In this document: positions 1 through 6,004 of the stretch, in pieces | How the letters are laid out: every line of letters begins with the position of its first letter | How positions within the stretch are numbered: position 1 is the stretch's first letter | Assembly: GCA_903879465.1 (NCBI GenBank) | Contig: CAIRLQ010000215.1 | Coordinates: forward strand, 1-7,093 | Origin: an uncultured Opitutia bacterium | GTDB taxonomy: Bacteria; Verrucomicrobiota; Verrucomicrobiia; Opitutales; UBA953 | DNA: 7,093 bases | Reading direction: 5' to 3' | Program-made: the position numbers and the translations under genes | The notes under the pieces: model-generated | What the model was told of the DNA's origin: nothing | Seen by the model: only the letters and a program-made list of their open reading frames with translations | The model's database searches: none

Positions 1-1
1 C

Positions 2-526
2 GACGAAGCCCTCGGGCCGGACGATCGCCTGTTCGTCGGCAGCAGCATGCCAATCCGCGACCTGGAGTGGTTCTACCATCCGCCCGGCTCCGGCCCGGAG
101 ATCCTGGCCAACCGCGGCGCCAACGGTATCGACGGCACCGTCTCGACCGCGCTCGGCGCTTCGCTCGACGGCAAGCGCACCGTGCTCCTCTGCGGAGACC
201 TGACTTTCCTGCACGACAGCAACGCCCTGCTCTCCGCCTACGGACATCGCGGCGACCTCACGGTCGTGGTGATCAACAACCAAGGCGGCGGCATCTTCAA
301 CCACCTCGCCGTCGCGAAGAGCGCCCGCTTCGAACAGCTCTGGGGCACCCCGCAGGCGACCGATCTCGGCAAGCTCTGTGCGGCGCATAAGGTACGGCAC
401 GACCTCGCCGACGGCTGGAATGACCTACGCCGCCTCCTCGAGGTCCGCGGCAAGGGCGTACGCGTCATCGAATTCCGGACCGACCGCGAAGCCGACGCCG
501 CCTGGCGCCAGAAGTCTTTTCGCTAA
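2..526 (+). CDS. menD: MenD, SEPHCHC synthase, C-terminal part (5' end outside window)
   Basis: This is the C-terminal ~174 residues of 2-succinyl-5-enolpyruvyl-6-hydroxy-3-cyclohexene-1-carboxylate synthase. The family uses thiamine diphosphate and Mg2+ to join 2-oxoglutarate-derived succinic semialdehyde to isochorismate, the first committed step of menaquinone synthesis in the cytoplasm. The frame is open from base 2 with no start, so the gene is cut by the window edge; the ATG at 47 lies inside the conserved block (GSSMPIRDLEW) and is not the real start. Family hallmarks seen are ANRGANGIDGTVSTALG and the ThDP/metal-binding stretch from GDLTFLHDSN to INNQGGGIF (about bases 194-300), with GD and NN separated as in ThDP enzymes. 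The fragment ends normally at TAA (524-526). MenD is usually 550-600 residues, so about two thirds lie to the left. It implies a menaquinone-using organism. The downstream gene is exported and is not an obvious men partner. Confidence 0.95.
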   Translation, partial: DEALGPDDRLFVGSSMPIRDLEWFYHPPGSGPEILANRGANGIDGTVSTALGASLDGKRTVLLCGDLTFLHDSNALLSAYGHRGDLTVVVINNQGGGIFNHLAVAKSARFEQLWGTPQATDLGKLCAAHKVRHDLADGWNDLRRLLEVRGKGVRVIEFRTDREADAAWRQKSFR

Positions 527-537
527 ATCAGGCCAGA

Positions 538-600
538 AATAGTATGGGGTCAGACCGCTTCTGAGTGATATCCGTCAGAAGCGGCCTGACACCATACATT
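538..600. repeat. REP-like imperfect palindrome (possible RAYT-mobilised element)
   Basis: Two 23-base arms, 542-564 and 575-597, are inverted copies with two mismatches (positions 548/591 and 554/585). They enclose a 10-base centre that itself contains the palindrome GATATC at 567-572, so the whole element is symmetric about 569.5. With a one-base bulge at 541, three more outer pairs form (538-540 with 598-600). On the - strand one mismatch becomes a T-G wobble, so that strand would fold slightly better as RNA. The arm core GGGGTCAGACC resembles, from memory, repeats found near REP-associated tyrosine (Y1) transposases. No transposase gene lies in this window. No T-run follows the stem, so a simple intrinsic terminator is not clearly supported, although the stem could still help end menD transcripts. 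Confidence 0.75.
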
Positions 601-642
601 AGATTCAAAAATCATGGCGAAAACCAGCGGCCAGCATCTCGA

Positions 643-671
643 TTGCAAGCTCTCGAATGTCTGAGAATACT
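643..671 (+). promoter_or_regulatory. Weak sigma70-like promoter candidate for the exported hydrolase gene
   Basis: TTGCAA (643-648) matches the -35 consensus at four of six bases. AATACT (666-671), 17 bases later, matches the -10 consensus at four of six. A start near 678 would leave a ~19-base leader before the ATG at 697. The stretch is less GC-rich than its surroundings, and the REP-like palindrome separates it from menD, so an independent promoter is plausible. Matches this weak are common by chance. Confidence 0.25.
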
Positions 672-696
672 CTCCGGACAATCCCTACTCATCTAG

Positions 697-1557
697 ATGA
701 ACCTCGCGCGCCTGTTTCTTCTGCTGATTATTTCCGGCGCGCTCATCGCGGCGGATAAACCCGCGACCAAGACTATCGCCACGAAAGGCGAAGAAAAGAC
801 GGCGGCGCCAGCCGAAAAACCCATACCGCGTACCGAACTCAAAGCGCTGGTGGCACCAGGCGCCTCGATGAAGTTTCATTTTCCCGAACTAACCGTGGAC
901 CGTCACGGAGCCTTGGCGGCGTGTAATCTAAAGCTCCCCGCAGAATACGAAACCACGAAAAAATACCCTTTAGTCGTCTGGCTGGGCGGCGGCGATGGCG
1001 GCAATACGCCGAGCAAGTCCTTTCTACCCGCAGGAGAATTCATCCTCGCCGGCCTGCCCTACCCCAAGGGCGCGAATAATCCCGCGCAGGCGAACATGGT
1101 CGGAGACTACGCCAAAGTCTGGACATACCACCGCTTCATGCTCGATGAGATTGCCAAGGTCATCCCGAACATCGACAAGTCTCGCTCGATTATTGCTGGC
1201 TTCAGCAATGGCGGACATTCGATCGACGGCATGCTCCGCCTGAGCAGCGGACCCAAACTTACCGACTATTTTGGCATCTTCATCTTCGCCGATGGCGGCG
1301 GCACCGCCTACACCTCGAAGGGCAACCTACCCGACCTCAAGGGCAAGTTCGCCTACGCCTGCTGGGGTGGAGAAAAAGGTTCGAACAAGCCAGCCACCAG
1401 CCAGTTGCCCAAAGCCCTCAAAGCCAAGGGCGCGACGGTCGTCGGCAGCGAGATGGTCGGCGTCGGACACTCCTTCGACGCTTCCGAGCACCCCAAGGTC
1501 GCCGAGTGGCTCGAGAAAGTCGCCTTGGCCACGCCCGCCACCCCAGCGAAGAAGTAA
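697..1557 (+). CDS. Exported alpha/beta-hydrolase-like protein (putative esterase/peptidase), 286 aa
   Basis: The N-terminus (MNLARLFLLLIISGALIAA) has one Arg and a long hydrophobic core ending in a small-residue AA site, a typical Sec signal peptide probably cut near residue 19. There is no lipobox Cys. Residues 20-50 are a Lys/Ala/Thr/Pro-rich linker, and the tail (ATPATPAKK) is also low complexity. The middle looks like an alpha/beta-hydrolase: strand YPLVVWLGGGDGG (90-102) supplies the oxyanion region, GFSNGG (168-173) is the nucleophile elbow with Ser170, and GVGHSF places the catalytic His at 258. The acid residue is not certain; Asp199 or Glu226 are candidates. Closest in character are the dienelactone-hydrolase, PHB-depolymerase or BD-FAE-like secreted esterases; the substrate is unknown. 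No Shine-Dalgarno sequence precedes the ATG. Despite following menD it is not MenH, because it carries a signal peptide. It ends 10 bases from the opposing operon. Confidence 0.8.
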   Translation: MNLARLFLLLIISGALIAADKPATKTIATKGEEKTAAPAEKPIPRTELKALVAPGASMKFHFPELTVDRHGALAACNLKLPAEYETTKKYPLVVWLGGGDGGNTPSKSFLPAGEFILAGLPYPKGANNPAQANMVGDYAKVWTYHRFMLDEIAKVIPNIDKSRSIIAGFSNGGHSIDGMLRLSSGPKLTDYFGIFIFADGGGTAYTSKGNLPDLKGKFAYACWGGEKGSNKPATSQLPKALKAKGATVVGSEMVGVGHSFDASEHPKVAEWLEKVALATPATPAKK

Positions 1558-1564
1558 GCTCGGC

Positions 1565-1580
1565 GGCCTAGAAATAGGTC
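1565..1580. other. Small GAAA-tetraloop hairpin between convergent genes
   Basis: Bases 1565-1570 pair with 1575-1580 (six pairs including one G-T) around a GAAA loop on the + strand. The hairpin lies just after the hydrolase stop and spans the stop codon of the facing DUF1653-GNAT gene. No U-run follows on either strand, so a role as a short bidirectional terminator is only a suggestion. The 10-base gap leaves no room for a separate terminator. Confidence 0.3.
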
Positions 1581-2239
1581 TTCAGGAACTCGGCCTCGGT
1601 CGCGGATAGCGGCGTGTCGCCGGTAGCCATGGCTTGGGATTTCGGAAAGTGCTGGTGCTCCGACGGCAGGACGCGGAAGCCGTGGCGTTCGTAGATGGCA
1701 GGCTTGATTTCGGAGAAAAGCAGGAAGCGAATATCGGGTTGGGCGAAGCGATGGAGCTCCATGACGGCCCGCAGCAGCAACGAAGCGTAGCCTTTGCCTC
1801 GCTGGTCGGGCGAAGTCGCCACGGAAGCGAGACCGATAAGGCTTTCGCGAAAGCGCAGGACGTTCAGCGCGGAGACCGGCTGGCCGGACGCATCCTCGAG
1901 CAAGTACCGTGTGCCGCGCAGATGATTCCGATCGATGTCTTTGTCGGCGCAGTACTGATCAAAAGTCTTATCGTGCTTCCATGCGTCGTAGCCAAAAGCG
2001 AGGATGGTGCGCACGTCTTCGGGTTGCACGAGACGCAGACGGCCAACCGGCGTGAAACGCTGGCGGCCATCCTCGATCACGCCTTCGAACATCGGTTGTG
2101 GGCGGACCCACGTGCGCGCTTCAGGATTATCGTAGAGACATCGATAAACGACCTGCGGCGAAAGATCCTCGGAATGCGCCGCGACCCCGAGACGCAGGTA
2201 GCGGTTGCCTTTATAGTGGCGGTAGAGGTTCCAGGCCAT
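1568..2239 (-). CDS. DUF1653-GNAT fusion acetyltransferase, 223 aa
   Basis: This is a two-domain protein. Residues 3-65 match the small DUF1653 family: YRHYKGNRYLRLGVAAHSED, then VVYRCLYDN and WVRPQPMFEGVI. DUF1653 proteins are normally free-standing, about 70 residues, and of unknown function. Residues 67-198 form a GNAT N-acetyltransferase: the acetyl-CoA pyrophosphate loop is QRGKGYA (146-152) after strand LIGLASVATSP, and YERHGF (183-188) is the usual C-terminal motif. The substrate is unknown. I chose the ATG at 2239 because DUF1653 begins there; an in-frame ATG at 2281 would add 14 unlike residues and overlap the upstream gene by 34 bases. With the chosen start it lies 8 bases after the TGA of the other acetyltransferase, suggesting translational coupling. 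No Shine-Dalgarno sequence is seen. It is the last gene of the fabD-lepA-lepB operon. Confidence 0.85.
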   Translation of the reverse strand: MAWNLYRHYKGNRYLRLGVAAHSEDLSPQVVYRCLYDNPEARTWVRPQPMFEGVIEDGRQRFTPVGRLRLVQPEDVRTILAFGYDAWKHDKTFDQYCADKDIDRNHLRGTRYLLEDASGQPVSALNVLRFRESLIGLASVATSPDQRGKGYASLLLRAVMELHRFAQPDIRFLLFSEIKPAIYERHGFRVLPSEHQHFPKSQAMATGDTPLSATEAEFLKTYF

Positions 2240-2247
2240 GGTGTCGG

Positions 2248-2715
2248 TCAGGATAGTTCTAGATAATAGGCACAATCGCAACGTGGCGACAGGTGCGCAG
2301 ACGTGAAGGGCTTGAATCCGTGGGCGACATAGAGCGCGATGGCCTCTCGCAGCACCGACGCAGTCTCGAGTTCTACCCGACGGAACCCCAGTTGCTTCGC
2401 CCGCTCCAAGGCATGCAGCAACAGGCGGCGACCCTGGCCTTGGCCCCGCACAGAAAGGGTCAGATACATTTTTCGCAGTTCACAGGTCGTCGGCGAGACG
2501 CGGGCCAACCCGACCGACCCGACGACCTTACCAGCATCGTCGACCAACACATCGAAAGTGCCGCCGACCTTCAGATAGTTATTTTCGATGTCCGCCAGAT
2601 CGAAATCTGTGCCATCTGGATCGGCCCGCAGACCATAGTCCGCTAAGACGGCGAAGACCAGTGACTGAATGGCCGGCTGATCGGCATGACTGGCACTGCG
2701 GAGCGTCAGGGCCAT
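2248..2715 (-). CDS. GNAT-family N-acetyltransferase, 155 aa
   Basis: This is a single-domain GNAT of normal length for the family. It shows the N-terminal strand-helix (LTLRSASHADQPAIQSLV), strand VLVDDAGKVVGSVGLARV, and motif A: ELRKMYLTLSVRGQGQGRRLL (79-99) with acetyl-CoA-binding RGQGQG at 90-95. Motif B is ALYVAHGF (127-134). The tail has PRCDCAYYLEL, resembling the C(D)-containing end of small PhnO/YhbS-type GNATs. It transfers acetyl from acetyl-CoA to an unidentified amine, perhaps a small molecule or a protein N-terminus; nothing in the sequence fixes the substrate. The ATG (2713-2715) lies 12 bases after the lepB stop and its TGA is 8 bases before the next start, so it is co-transcribed with both. 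It has no clear ribosome binding site and may rely on coupling to lepB. It is not a close copy of the downstream GNAT, so a recent duplication is unlikely. Confidence 0.88.
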   Translation of the reverse strand: MALTLRSASHADQPAIQSLVFAVLADYGLRADPDGTDFDLADIENNYLKVGGTFDVLVDDAGKVVGSVGLARVSPTTCELRKMYLTLSVRGQGQGRRLLLHALERAKQLGFRRVELETASVLREAIALYVAHGFKPFTSAHLSPRCDCAYYLELS

Positions 2716-2727
2716 GCCGATTGGTGC

Positions 2728-4074
2728 TTACTTCGCCGGCCCCCAATGCTTGGTGAACGGGTGCACGATGACGAGCGGCTTGCCGACGACATCCTGGGCG
2801 GGCACCTCACCCCAACCGCGCGAATCATAACTATTGGCAGAGTTGTCACCCATGGCGAAGTAATGGCCCGGCGTGACGGTGTGTTCCTCGTTCAGCGGGA
2901 TTGCATAGCGGTCACCGCCGGCCTCGGGCAGGTAACCAAAATAACCCTGGTCCATCGCCCGACGGCTGTTCAGCACCATCGGCTCGGGCGAAGTCACAAT
3001 CTTGCCGTCGACGTACAGCTGGCCCTGGTCGCCGACGCGCAGCTTCTGGCCAGGGACGCCGGCGAGACGCTTGACGTAATAGTTCTGCGAAGGCTGACCG
3101 AATTGGTCGTTCAGGCCAGGGATGTTGTTCGTGCGGAAGACGAAGGTATCGCCGCGGGAGGGATCGACGAAATTATAGGACACTCGATCCACGAAGAGCA
3201 TGTCGCCCGTGAGGATGTCAAAGTTGAGCATCGTCTTTCCCTGCGTCGCCTGACGTCCCGTCATGAGAACTGGACCGAACGGGCCGTTCTTGATGCGTCC
3301 GTCGCGGGCGGCTTTGGCGAAGACCACGCGCCAGCGATCCTGATCCTGACGCGGCAGCGACAGTTTAGATTCTTCCGGGAAGAACGTGCGCAGCAGGACG
3401 GCTTCGAAACCGAAATCGGCTGGCATCACGATTGTCTGCAGACCTGCCCCGACCAGCACTTCGTAACTGTCGGCCGGCCCCTTCCAGATGCCAGAGCCAA
3501 AGAGACCCGTATCCATGACACGCGAGCGCGGACGGAGGCTGTATTCGACCTGATTATTACCCGTGCGCACCATGCCAATGGGAATCCCAATCTCACCCGT
3601 TGCCTCGGCGGCGATGACATACGTAGAAGTCCACTGCGTCAGTTTCTTGACCACGCGCATCGGTAACCCCGGCTCATCGGCATCTGGCGAGCGCACCTCG
3701 GCGTTCATGCCGTTATAGGTCGGCCACATGGAGTTCGTCGGGATCTTGAAAGGCTGGAGGAAGAAACTACGGATTGAACCGGCAACGATCGCCGCCATCA
3801 CGACCATCTCGGTGTAATCGGTGCCGGCGGTGACGGGGTAGATTTTGCCGCCGTTGCGCTCGAGGACTTCGTGCAACTGATTGAGCACGGCCTCCACCTG
3901 CGTGATTTCCAAAGTCCGGTCCTTCGCGACCTGGCGCACCTTCTCAGCCAGCTCGAGCTGGGTATTGAGGGCCTCCTTCGTGAGCACGTCAGCGCGGTAG
4001 AGCTCGATCTTCTCCGACGCCTCGAGCAAGGACTTGCCAATCTTGCGTAGTTTACGGCGATAGTAGAACGACAT
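2728..4074 (-). CDS. lepB: Signal peptidase I with long insertion, 448 aa
   Basis: This is the membrane serine protease that cuts signal peptides from exported proteins, using a Ser/Lys dyad. The N-terminal ~85 residues are charged and helical (likely a cytoplasmic coiled coil), followed by one membrane segment at about 88-106. Box B, IPTNSMWPTY, holds catalytic Ser115. The strand ILTGDMLFVDRVSYNF and box C, RGDTFVFR (308-314), follow. Box D, YYVKRLAGVPGQ, holds Lys335, and box E is GDNSANSYDSRGWGEVP (409-425). Ser and Lys lie 220 residues apart, against 55 in E. coli LepB (S90/K145). Most of the extra length is one insert, about 121-285, absent from classical enzymes. The long N-terminus is also extra (E. 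coli has 324 residues in all). It follows lepA by 57 bases, the classical lepA-lepB order. A GGCGGAG ribosome site precedes the ATG, the only good one among the genes here. Confidence 0.95.
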   Translation of the reverse strand: MSFYYRRKLRKIGKSLLEASEKIELYRADVLTKEALNTQLELAEKVRQVAKDRTLEITQVEAVLNQLHEVLERNGGKIYPVTAGTDYTEMVVMAAIVAGSIRSFFLQPFKIPTNSMWPTYNGMNAEVRSPDADEPGLPMRVVKKLTQWTSTYVIAAEATGEIGIPIGMVRTGNNQVEYSLRPRSRVMDTGLFGSGIWKGPADSYEVLVGAGLQTIVMPADFGFEAVLLRTFFPEESKLSLPRQDQDRWRVVFAKAARDGRIKNGPFGPVLMTGRQATQGKTMLNFDILTGDMLFVDRVSYNFVDPSRGDTFVFRTNNIPGLNDQFGQPSQNYYVKRLAGVPGQKLRVGDQGQLYVDGKIVTSPEPMVLNSRRAMDQGYFGYLPEAGGDRYAIPLNEEHTVTPGHYFAMGDNSANSYDSRGWGEVPAQDVVGKPLVIVHPFTKHWGPAK

Positions 4075-4082
4075 GGGGAGGA

Positions 4083-4089
4083 CTCCGCC
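4083..4089 (-). promoter_or_regulatory. Ribosome binding site of lepB
   Basis: On the coding strand GGCGGAG ends 8 bases before the lepB ATG, followed by TCCTCCCC. It is the only convincing Shine-Dalgarno match seen before a start codon in this window and supports the MSFYYRRKL start. The site sits in the small palindrome GGAGTCCTCC (4077-4086), which could partly hide it. Confidence 0.6.
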
Positions 4090-4099
4090 AAGTTAGCGG

Positions 4100-4133
4100 A
4101 AGCCCCACCGAGGGAAAGCCCGAATTGGGGCTT
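4100..4133 (-). other. Alternative hairpins in the lepA-lepB gap
   Basis: In the - strand transcript the segment AAGCCCC at the lepA stop codon can pair in two exclusive ways. A tight hairpin uses 4128-4133 with 4116-4121 (six pairs, six-base loop) and is followed by TTTCCC. A longer one uses 4127-4133 with 4100-4106 (seven pairs, 20-base loop). The tight form resembles a weak terminator without a full U-run. It could lower lepB expression relative to lepA or help separate the transcripts; this is inferred only from base pairing. Confidence 0.35.
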
Positions 4134-5931
4134 AACCCTCGTTCTTGAGAATCTTGATGAAGGCTTCCTGCGGGATATCGACCTTACCAATCTGCTTCAT
4201 GCGCTTCTTGCCTTCCTTCTGCTTGTCGAGCAGCTTGCGCTTACGGGAAATGTCACCGCCGTAGCACTTGGCCGTCACGTCCTTGCCGACAGAACCGATG
4301 GTCTCGCGGGCGATGACCTTAGAGCCGATGGCGGCCTGAATGGCAATTTTGAAGAGCTGCCGAGGGAGGAGCTCCTTGAGCTTCTCACAAAGGTTCCGAC
4401 CACGGCCTTCAGCCTTGGACGCATGCACAATGGAAGAGAATGCGTCGACGGGCTCTTCGTTCACGCGGATGTCCATCTTCACGAGGTCCGAGGTAACGTA
4501 TTCGCCGAGCTCGTAGTCCATCGAGCCATAACCACGGGTGATGGACTTCATACGGTCGTTGAAGTCGACGAGGATTTCGTTGAGCGGTAGCAGGCATACG
4601 AGCACGACGCGGTCGCCGTCGATGGTCTCGGTGCGCTCGCAGACGCCGCGCTTTTCCTGGACGAGCGTGAGCATGTCGCCGATCGACGTGCCGGGGATGT
4701 GGATGTGTGCGCGGATCGTCGGCTCTTCGATATGCTCGATGGCGGACGGGTCGGGCATGACGACCGGGTTGTCGAGGATGTGCTCCACGCCATCGGTGGT
4801 ATAGACCTTATAAACCACGGACGGGTAGGTCGAATGGATGTCGAGATCGTACTCGCGACGCAGGCGCTCCTGGACGATCTCCATGTGTAGCAGGCCGAGG
4901 AAGCCGCAGCGGAAACCGAAGCCCAGTGCGGTCGAACTCTCGGCGGTGTAGGTCAACGAGGAGTCGTTGATCGCGAGTTTGGAGAGCGAGGTCTTGAGCT
5001 TCTCGTAATCAGCCGTGTCGAGCGGGTAGATGCCGCTGAACACCATCGGACGGACTTCTTTAAAACCTGGGACGGGCTCCTTGGCGGGGTCATTGGCAAG
5101 GGTGATCGTGTCACCGACCTTCACGTCCGCCACTTCGCGGATGTTAATGACGAGGTAACCGACGCAACCTGGACCGAGCTCATCCTGGGGCTTCATCTTC
5201 GGTGAGAAGATGCCGACTTCCTTGATCACGGAGCGGACGCCGTTGTGCATCATCTCGATGGTCTGGCCGGCTTTAAAGGTACCCGAGAAGACACGGACGT
5301 AGCTGATGACGCCCTTGTAAGAGTCGAAGAGCGAATCGAAGACCAGCGCACGGTGCTGCGGGTATTCGGACCAGCGGGGCGACGGGACGCGCTTGATGAT
5401 CGCCGCGAAAATCTCGTCGATACCGATGCCCGACTTACCCGAGGCAAGCACGGCGTCCTGGGCGGGAATGGTGAGGATATCCTCGACCTGACGGCGGGCT
5501 TCTTCCGGACGGGCACTGGGAAGGTCGACCTTATTGATAACCGGGACGATCTCGAGACCCTGGTTCATCGCGAGGGTAGCGTTGGCGACCGTCTGGGCTT
5601 CTACCCCTTGGGAAGCGTCGATCAAGAGCACCGCACCTTCGCAAGCGGCGAGAGAGCGAGAGACTTCGTAGGCGAAGTCGACGTGCCCCGGGGTGTCGAT
5701 GAGATTGAGGATATACTGCTTACCGTCCGGTGCGGTGAAGTTCATCGTCACCGGGTGGCACTTAATCGTGATCCCCTTCTCGCGCTCGAGATCCATCGCA
5801 TCGAGGAGCTGCTCCTTCATCTGACGCTTCTCGATGGTCTTCGTGTGCTCAAGCAAGCGGTCGGAAAGCGTCGTCTTGCCGTGGTCGACGTGCGCGATGA
5901 TGCAGAAATTGCGGATGTGGTCTAAGGACAC
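4132..5931 (-). CDS. lepA: Elongation factor 4 (LepA), back-translocating GTPase, 599 aa
   Basis: This is a translational GTPase that binds ribosomes and acts on stalled or mistranslocated complexes, or in ribosome assembly. All GTPase motifs are visible: G1 AHVDHGKTT (13-21), G2 in EREKGITIK with Thr55, G3 DTPGHVDF (79-86) with His83, G4 NKVDLP (133-138) and G5 SGKSGIG (164-170). Domain II and the EF-G-like domains III and V follow (for example GFGFRCGFLGLLHMEIVQERL). The family-specific C-terminal domain ends with RKRKLLDKQKEGKKRMKQIG and IPQEAFIKIL. Its length equals that of E. coli LepA (599). The start codon is GTG (bases 5929-5931 read CAC on the + strand), giving MSLDHIRNFCIIAHVDHGKT, the usual family start. 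There is no purine-rich ribosome site; the leader is instead pyrimidine-rich (TCACCTCTTTACC). It sits between fabD, 73 bases upstream, and lepB, 57 bases downstream. Confidence 0.98.
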   Translation of the reverse strand: MSLDHIRNFCIIAHVDHGKTTLSDRLLEHTKTIEKRQMKEQLLDAMDLEREKGITIKCHPVTMNFTAPDGKQYILNLIDTPGHVDFAYEVSRSLAACEGAVLLIDASQGVEAQTVANATLAMNQGLEIVPVINKVDLPSARPEEARRQVEDILTIPAQDAVLASGKSGIGIDEIFAAIIKRVPSPRWSEYPQHRALVFDSLFDSYKGVISYVRVFSGTFKAGQTIEMMHNGVRSVIKEVGIFSPKMKPQDELGPGCVGYLVINIREVADVKVGDTITLANDPAKEPVPGFKEVRPMVFSGIYPLDTADYEKLKTSLSKLAINDSSLTYTAESSTALGFGFRCGFLGLLHMEIVQERLRREYDLDIHSTYPSVVYKVYTTDGVEHILDNPVVMPDPSAIEHIEEPTIRAHIHIPGTSIGDMLTLVQEKRGVCERTETIDGDRVVLVCLLPLNEILVDFNDRMKSITRGYGSMDYELGEYVTSDLVKMDIRVNEEPVDAFSSIVHASKAEGRGRNLCEKLKELLPRQLFKIAIQAAIGSKVIARETIGSVGKDVTAKCYGGDISRKRKLLDKQKEGKKRMKQIGKVDIPQEAFIKILKNEG

Positions 5932-6004
5932 GGTAAAGAGGTGAAAGGGTTAATAGGACTGCGGACAGGACGCTTGTCCAGCGTTAGCCCCCGCCAGGCG
6001 AGGA
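5932..6004 (-). other. fabD-lepA spacer with short stem-loops
   Basis: This 73-base spacer shows no T-run terminator and no clear promoter. On the coding strand ACGCT-GGACA-AGCGT can form a five-pair stem. The overlapping GGACA-AGCGTCC-TGTCC offers a competing five-pair stem. The lepA-proximal end reads TCACCTCTTTACC directly before the GTG. Read-through from fabD is the simplest view. Confidence 0.35.

Noticed and set aside
614..664. 16-codon + strand open frame in the menD-hydrolase gap
   Set aside because: It is too short, has no ribosome site and no recognisable sequence. Its opposite strand also has a short open stretch, so neither can be supported.
697..1557. Reading the hydrolase as MenH because it follows menD
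   Set aside because: MenH is a cytoplasmic enzyme; this protein has a clear signal peptide and a Lys/Ala-rich linker, and a mobile-type palindrome separates it from menD.
1634..2266. + strand open frame of 210 codons opposite the DUF1653-GNAT gene
   Set aside because: The - strand protein has two recognisable domains over the same bases, while this frame has none.
2240..2281. Upstream ATG at 2281 as the start of the DUF1653-GNAT protein
   Set aside because: It would overlap the preceding gene by 34 bases and add 14 residues outside the conserved domain; the ATG at 2239 matches the domain start.
2686..3666. Long + strand open frame of 326 codons opposite lepB
   Set aside because: It lies antisense to a complete, motif-rich lepB and has no recognisable domain. 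Long antisense frames are expected in GC-rich coding DNA.
5245..5925. + strand open frame of 226 codons opposite lepA
   Set aside because: It mirrors the lepA GTPase domain, contains no family motif and is explained by the codon bias of lepA.
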